From Candidatus Equimonas enterica (lineage in GTDB: Bacteria; Bacteroidota; Bacteroidia; Bacteroidales; Bacteroidaceae): 16,642 nt of DNA. Positions 15,787 to 16,642 of the stretch are shown here, in pieces. The stretch covers positions 1 through 16,642 of the forward strand of contig JAGHRU010000112.1 in assembly GCA_018066225.1 (NCBI GenBank), given 5' to 3'. Position 1 is the first letter of the stretch; each line of letters begins with the position of its first letter. The position numbers were made by a program, and so were the translations under genes. Below the pieces are notes generated by a model that searched no databases, was not told where the DNA came from, and saw only the letters and a list, made by a program, of their open reading frames with translations.

Positions 15787-15818
15787 CAAAGGTGGACATT
15801 ATTTTTCAATCCCGCAAG
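15787..15818 (-). promoter_or_regulatory. Predicted promoter for the Ser/Thr-rich secreted protein gene
   Basis: On the minus strand a CTTG box (15818-15815) is followed by a 20-nt spacer and CACCTTTG (15794-15787), one base off TAnnTTTG. Transcription would start near 15780, about 45 nt before the ATG at 15736. Confidence 0.45.
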
Positions 15819-15904
15819 CGTGTTAGCCTACTATTTAGGTCAATTTAACATTGTTTTAGGCTTTTCGTGCATCGGGCTGCCGAAAAAAGCTAGTTGCTTG
15901 CGCT

Positions 15905-16642
15905 TTAATTAAACCATTTCACGAAGCAGAAGTCTTGACGGTTGGGCAGGTCGGGGTGCTTGGGGTACATACGGTAGGCGTAGCGGAATGTGCCTGCGAT
16001 GTCAATGCTCGTGTGTAGTTCGAAGGTGTAGAGGTTGCCTTCCTGCTTGGTGACTTGCATAGGGAAGGCGTTGTAGAGGATATCCTTGCCGTTCTTGTCC
16101 TTGGTGATGCACACCAAGTCAATGCCGATAGCATCGTTGAGGCCACATTCATCGACGATGTGGGTGACGTGAAACGACTTGTCGCTCACGAGGCTACCGT
16201 CTGCGGTCTCCAAACTGCGCTGGGAATCTACGACGTGGATGTCGTTCCACTTCTCGGCCACCTGATGTTTCCAAGCCGCGATGTCGCGTGCCATCTTGGC
16301 GTCGTCGGCGTTGAGCAGTGCGAAGCGGCGTGCAAGGGGCGTGTAGAAACGCTCGTAGTAGTCGTCTATTTGGCGACGCATGGTGTAGTGCGGCGCGATT
16401 TGGGCTATGGAGTTCTTCATGGCGCGTACCCAGCCTTCGCTATACGTCTTGCCTTCGCGCGCATAATAAAGCGGTATGACCTCTTGCTCCAGCATGGAGT
16501 AGATGGTAGATGCGTCGAGGCGGTCTTGGTGGCTCTGCTCCTGATAGGTGCGCTTGTCGGTCAAAGCCCAGCCTGCACCTTCGCGGTAGCCTTCGTACCA
16601 CCAGCCGTCGAGCACGGAGAAGTTGAGCACGCCGTTCATCAG
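15905..16642 (-). CDS. Alpha-glucan (glycogen/starch) phosphorylase family protein, C-terminal part
   Basis: The frame enters from the right edge and has 245 codons before TAA. It opens with LMNGVLNFSVLDGWWYEGY, the block that directly follows the pyridoxal-phosphate lysine in GT35 glucan phosphorylases; that lysine itself would lie just outside the window. The family releases glucose 1-phosphate from alpha-1,4-glucans in the cytoplasm. The remainder (IYSMLEQEVIPLYYAR, then WVRAMKNSIAQIAPHYTMRRQIDDYYERFY) fits the short-form bacterial phosphorylases, and the last 90 residues form the extra C-terminal beta-rich part seen in these proteins. It ends 168 bp before the Ser/Thr-rich gene start and is probably a separate transcript, although only a weak hairpin follows the stop. 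Confidence 0.85.
   Translation of the reverse strand: MMNGVLNFSVLDGWWYEGYREGAGWALTDKRTYQEQSHQDRLDASTIYSMLEQEVIPLYYAREGKTYSEGWVRAMKNSIAQIAPHYTMRRQIDDYYERFYTPLARRFALLNADDAKMARDIAAWKHQVAEKWNDIHVVDSQRSLETADGSLVSDKSFHVTHIVDECGLNDAIGIDLVCITKDKNGKDILYNAFPMQVTKQEGNLYTFELHTSIDIAGTFRYAYRMYPKHPDLPNRQDFCFVKWFN

Noticed and set aside
15882..15902. Short hairpin AAAGC...GCTTT with T-run after the phosphorylase stop as a terminator
   Set aside because: The T-run is good but the stem has only about five pairs, which is too weak to call.

Overview
The window reads as a chromosomal segment of a Bacteroidales bacterium, most like a Prevotellaceae or Muribaculaceae member. The reasons are the gene families (a FadL/OmpP1-like outer-membrane protein, an LTA-synthase-family membrane protein, an endonuclease I with a type IX secretion-like C-terminus, a short-form glucan phosphorylase), the purM-prfA gene pair, promoters of the Bacteroidetes type (TTTG and TAnnTTTG boxes) and the near absence of Shine-Dalgarno sequences. 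I placed the organism by recognition only, without a database search. Almost everything is on the minus strand; the one clear plus-strand gene is the endonuclease. I see no rRNA, tRNA, transposase, integrase or CRISPR array.

Layout, in the direction of minus-strand transcription from the right edge. The C-terminal part of a glucan phosphorylase (15905-16642, cut by the edge) is followed by a secreted Ser/Thr-rich protein (14504-15736) with a strong terminator, then a gene-free stretch (13966-14503) that holds three hairpins, a possible promoter and a candidate structured RNA. The secreted endonuclease (12913-13965, plus strand) diverges from a purM-prfA pair (12728 down to 10425). A secreted glucosaminidase with two LysM domains follows (9376-10287). 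A probable two-gene unit comes next: a Trp/Ser/Gly-rich secreted protein (8216-9211) and a FadL-like outer-membrane protein (6550-8157), closed by a terminator. A 730-bp gene-free stretch (5820-6549) contains long inverted repeats and four tandem 87-90 bp units that lie in the apparent leader of a five-gene operon: trpS, argS, RNase H, an MsbA-like ABC exporter and an LTA-synthase-family protein (5819 to the left edge).

The most unusual observation is that two otherwise intact genes are each interrupted by one in-frame TAG: argS at codon 551 of 606 and the Trp/Ser/Gly-rich gene at codon 155 of 331. In argS the family sequence points to Tyr at this position, and Tyr also fits the second case. 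Both sites read CTAG on the plus strand where a TAC codon would give GTAG. An intact release factor 1 gene, whose product terminates at UAG, lies in the same window, and argS itself ends in TAG. Amber suppression, recent nonsense mutation and systematic sequencing error are therefore the main alternatives, and full reassignment of TAG is less likely. The second notable item is the tandem-repeat array in the trpS leader. At least two of its units are bounded by perfect 12-13 bp inverted arms whose sequence differs between units while pairing is kept.
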